From contig OZ022511.1 of NCBI GenBank assembly GCA_963989385.1, positions 24,112,503-24,176,502 on the forward strand: a stretch of 64,000 bases of DNA, in the 5' to 3' direction. The position numbers and the translations under genes are program-made. Under the pieces are notes generated by a model. The model worked only from the letters and a program-made list of their open reading frames with translations, was not told the DNA's origin and searched no databases. This document shows, piece by piece, positions 61,953 through 64,000 of this stretch (the stretch's first letter is position 1; each line of letters starts with the position of its first letter). Source of the stretch: Ctena decussata (Eukaryota > Mollusca > Bivalvia > Lucinida > Lucinidae).

Positions 61953-62374
61953 TATATTCTATAGCAACTTTACTATTCCTGATATTAAAGATAGCTGATT
62001 CATAAAGATTTGAAACCCTCTTTTATCAAAGAATGGTTTTGAAGATATGTGCATGTATATAAGGATCAAACATCGTTTTTCATGCATTCACAGTAGTTGA
62101 TCGTTACTATAGTGTCAATTCAGTCATAACGTTTTACAATAAAGAAAATGTTTGGGGACTATTTTCGGCCTCATCGATCGCCGTTACCTTGCTGACTCCT
62201 ACATGTACTATGCATTTCTATAAAAATCCTCATTTCAGGCCATAGTCAGCAATCGAGACATTTTGTCCAACTTTTAGCACTAGTTCACATGTCAAAATCA
62301 TTTTCACTAAAATTTCCACGCAATGTCGCCTGGTCTTCCATTTTATAGTATCTGACAGTAATATATATAGAGGA
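61953..62374. other. CYP4 intron 11, before the RT fragment
   Basis: The stretch contains AAGGATCAAACATCGTTTTT then CATGCATTCA, a partial match to the hairpin element at 56634-56768. The reading frame upstream of 62375 stays open back to about 62280 but resembles nothing clear. Confidence 0.45.
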
Positions 62375-63031
62375 TATAGTCTTTGGTCATGTCAGAATGT
62401 ATGTGACGCCTTATCATATCTCTTAGATAATATTTACATCAGATTTGGTAATAAGTTATACAGACAAATTGTTGGTATTCCGATGGGTACAAATTGTGCT
62501 CCTCTTGTGGCCGATTTGTTTTTATTTTGTTATGAAAGAGATTTCATGACTTCTCTTTCGGTTGATAATCAAGCTGATATCATTGAGGCATTTAACTCAA
62601 CCTCTAGATATTTAGACGATCTTCTGAATATTGATAATCCTTATTTTGAAAGCATGGTTAACCAAATTTACCCACCTGAACTTAAATTGAATAAAGCTAA
62701 TACTTCAGATACCGAGGCCCCCTTTTTGGATTTACATCTATCTATTTCTAACGGTTTTGTATCTTCTAAAATTTATGATAAACGTGATGACTTTGACTTT
62801 GATATAGTTAATTTTCCATTTTTGGATGGTGACGTTCCACGTCGTCCCTCTTATGGAGTGTATATTTCTCAACTTATAAGATTTGCTAGAGTGTGTAGTC
62901 ATGTAGATGACTTTAATGCTCGTAATAAATGTTTAACTGCTAAACTTCTTCAACAGGGCTATCGGTATCATAAGCTTAGAAAGGTTTTTTCTAAATTCTA
63001 TCGCAGACACCATGAATTGGTTTCAAAGGAG
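62375..63031 (+). pseudogene. Penelope-type reverse transcriptase, central fragment (P450 last visible intron)
   Basis: The reading frame runs YSLWSCQNVCDAL, then GIPMGTNCAPLVADLFL (the RT 'primer-grip/VPQG' equivalent), RYLDDLLN (catalytic YxDD box), then IYDKRDDFDF and ISQLIRFAR. It stops matching after HELVSK and closes four codons later. It lacks both the RT N-terminus and the C-terminal 90 residues present in the opposite-strand copy at 53604-54241. The two are complementary remnants of one element family. An ATG-based start at 62483 is arbitrary because the similarity extends upstream. Confidence 0.68.
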
Positions 63032-63043
63032 GGGTGTCTATAA

Positions 63044-63570
63044 GGCTGTTTTCATGGCCACTACCGATTTTCTTTAAACTTTGTAAACTCAGACTACTAT
63101 GTGTTGGCTGTAATGTCATGCGATATTAAATCATTTGGTGAAGGTTTCTGTGGTGTGTACGAGATGAAAGTGGGTGGGGTAATTCTGACCCGAAGAGGGT
63201 TCTGTTAAGAAAATGCTAATATTTTTATTGCTACTTAGAACTGGAAGTCTACCATTTTATGACTCCTTATGCAATGCCAGATATAACAAATGATTATAAT
63301 ACTTTTGTGAAATTTCTACATGCAGTGCGTTTATACTCACTTGTATGACATACCTAAATTTTAGCCTTTTTTTATTCTCCAACTTTACGCAAAACCACAA
63401 CAGCTTTTTACACTAAAAGGTATTCCAATGATATTTTGCAGTTATACAGTATATTAAATGGTTGTTCCAAAATTATGCCGATAATTTTCTACAATGAATA
63501 TTTTCTGAGTTATCGTCCCTTAAAACCGCTTCTTTTATATTTTTTTTTCAAAATTATTACTCAGATTTTA
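63044..63570. other. No CYP4 terminal exon seen
   Basis: I searched for the expected C-terminal P450 block after the heme loop and found none. The sequence is AT-rich without recognised elements. Confidence 0.5.
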
Positions 63571-64000
63571 TATCCCCCGCCACATGTTAGTAGCGGGATA
63601 TTTATACCCCGACATGCGAAGTATGTCAGGGGGTATATAGTTTTTGCCATTCCGTCTGTTTGTCCGTCCGTCCGTCCGTTCGTCAACTTTACGTCAAAGT
63701 TTTGCGTTAAACCTTTTGTGGATGCTCATTTCTTTAACCTTATATCAGATTCTCTTCATATTTACTTGGCTATATCTCTATAGCTTTACCTTTGATCTGA
63801 AATATCAAGGCACCTGGGTCAGGCCCCTGGGAGGAGGTCACGGGTCAATAATTATGACTTAGGCATTTTCATTATGTCACGGTTTTGTGTTAAACCTTGT
63901 GTAATTGTTCATATTTCTGTAACCACAGGTCAGATTCTTTTCATATTTGGTTCATGATATCTCATGAATATTACCTTTGATGTGAAGAGTCTTTGCCCCT
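63571..64000 (+). mobile_element. TATCCCCCGCCACATG element, left part, runs off the window
   Basis: A short hairpin-like start (CCGCCACATGTTAGTAGCGG), ACCCCGACATGCGAAGTATG, a GTCCGTCCGTCCGTCCG stretch, then units with TTAACCTTATATCAGATTCT and AGGTCAGATTCTTTTCATAT. The layout (GC-rich head, GTCCG run, tandem body) mirrors 8760-10111. Confidence 0.6.

Noticed and set aside
61740..64000. Terminal CYP4 exon
   Set aside because: No block resembling the usual C-terminal L-helix to end sequence with an acceptor was found; it is presumably beyond 64000.

Overview
This is eukaryotic nuclear DNA, most likely from a bivalve mollusc. The evidence is spliced genes with long introns, no bacterial-style gene packing, and very dense short palindromic transposons, tRNA-derived SINEs and AAGGTCAAGGTCA-type tandem repeats of kinds I recall from clam and mussel genomes. 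The species assignment rests on memory of these repeat families, not on a search.

Two protein-coding host genes are readable, both on the + strand. The first is ERp29, an endoplasmic reticulum chaperone of the lumenal secretory pathway. It is complete in four coding exons (16591-16692, 23433-23571, 24841-25011, 26911-27245; 248 residues, C-terminal KDEL). The second is a CYP4-family cytochrome P450, a membrane-anchored monooxygenase of the ER surface. Eleven coding exons lie between 42131 and 61732 and carry the I-helix, ExxR and heme-Cys motifs; the last exon or exons fall beyond the window. All 13 splice junctions used are GT-AG and the codon phases join exactly. The two genes share the ER as a location, but nothing here shows that they act together.

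Layout. 1-12500: transposon and tandem-repeat territory, with a hAT-type element, a 45-bp satellite grown inside a foldback element, two long-unit arrays and LINE relics. 12557-16472: a 3.9-kb element with long terminal inverted repeats and a perfect 9-bp target duplication, ending 118 bp before the ERp29 start codon. 16591-27245: ERp29, whose 6.7-kb first intron holds a CR1-like LINE with an intact 972-codon reading frame, a Tc1-like element and a second LINE tail. 27250-42130: intergenic, almost wholly short inverted-repeat elements and SINEs. 42131-64000: the P450 gene, with introns packed with elements, several of them abutting splice sites, and two nearly identical fragments of a Penelope-type reverse transcriptase.

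The most unusual signals are: (i) about 12 tandem copies of the P450 intron1/exon2 acceptor boundary directly upstream of the real exon 2; (ii) the 9-bp-TSD element at the ERp29 promoter; (iii) one hairpin core carried inside several unrelated terminal inverted repeats; (iv) nuclear-receptor-like half-site pairs shared by four unrelated tandem repeat families; (v) transposons inserted at intron position +7 and 16 bp before an exon of the P450. I recognised no transposase gene, so the many non-autonomous elements must have been moved by enzymes encoded elsewhere.
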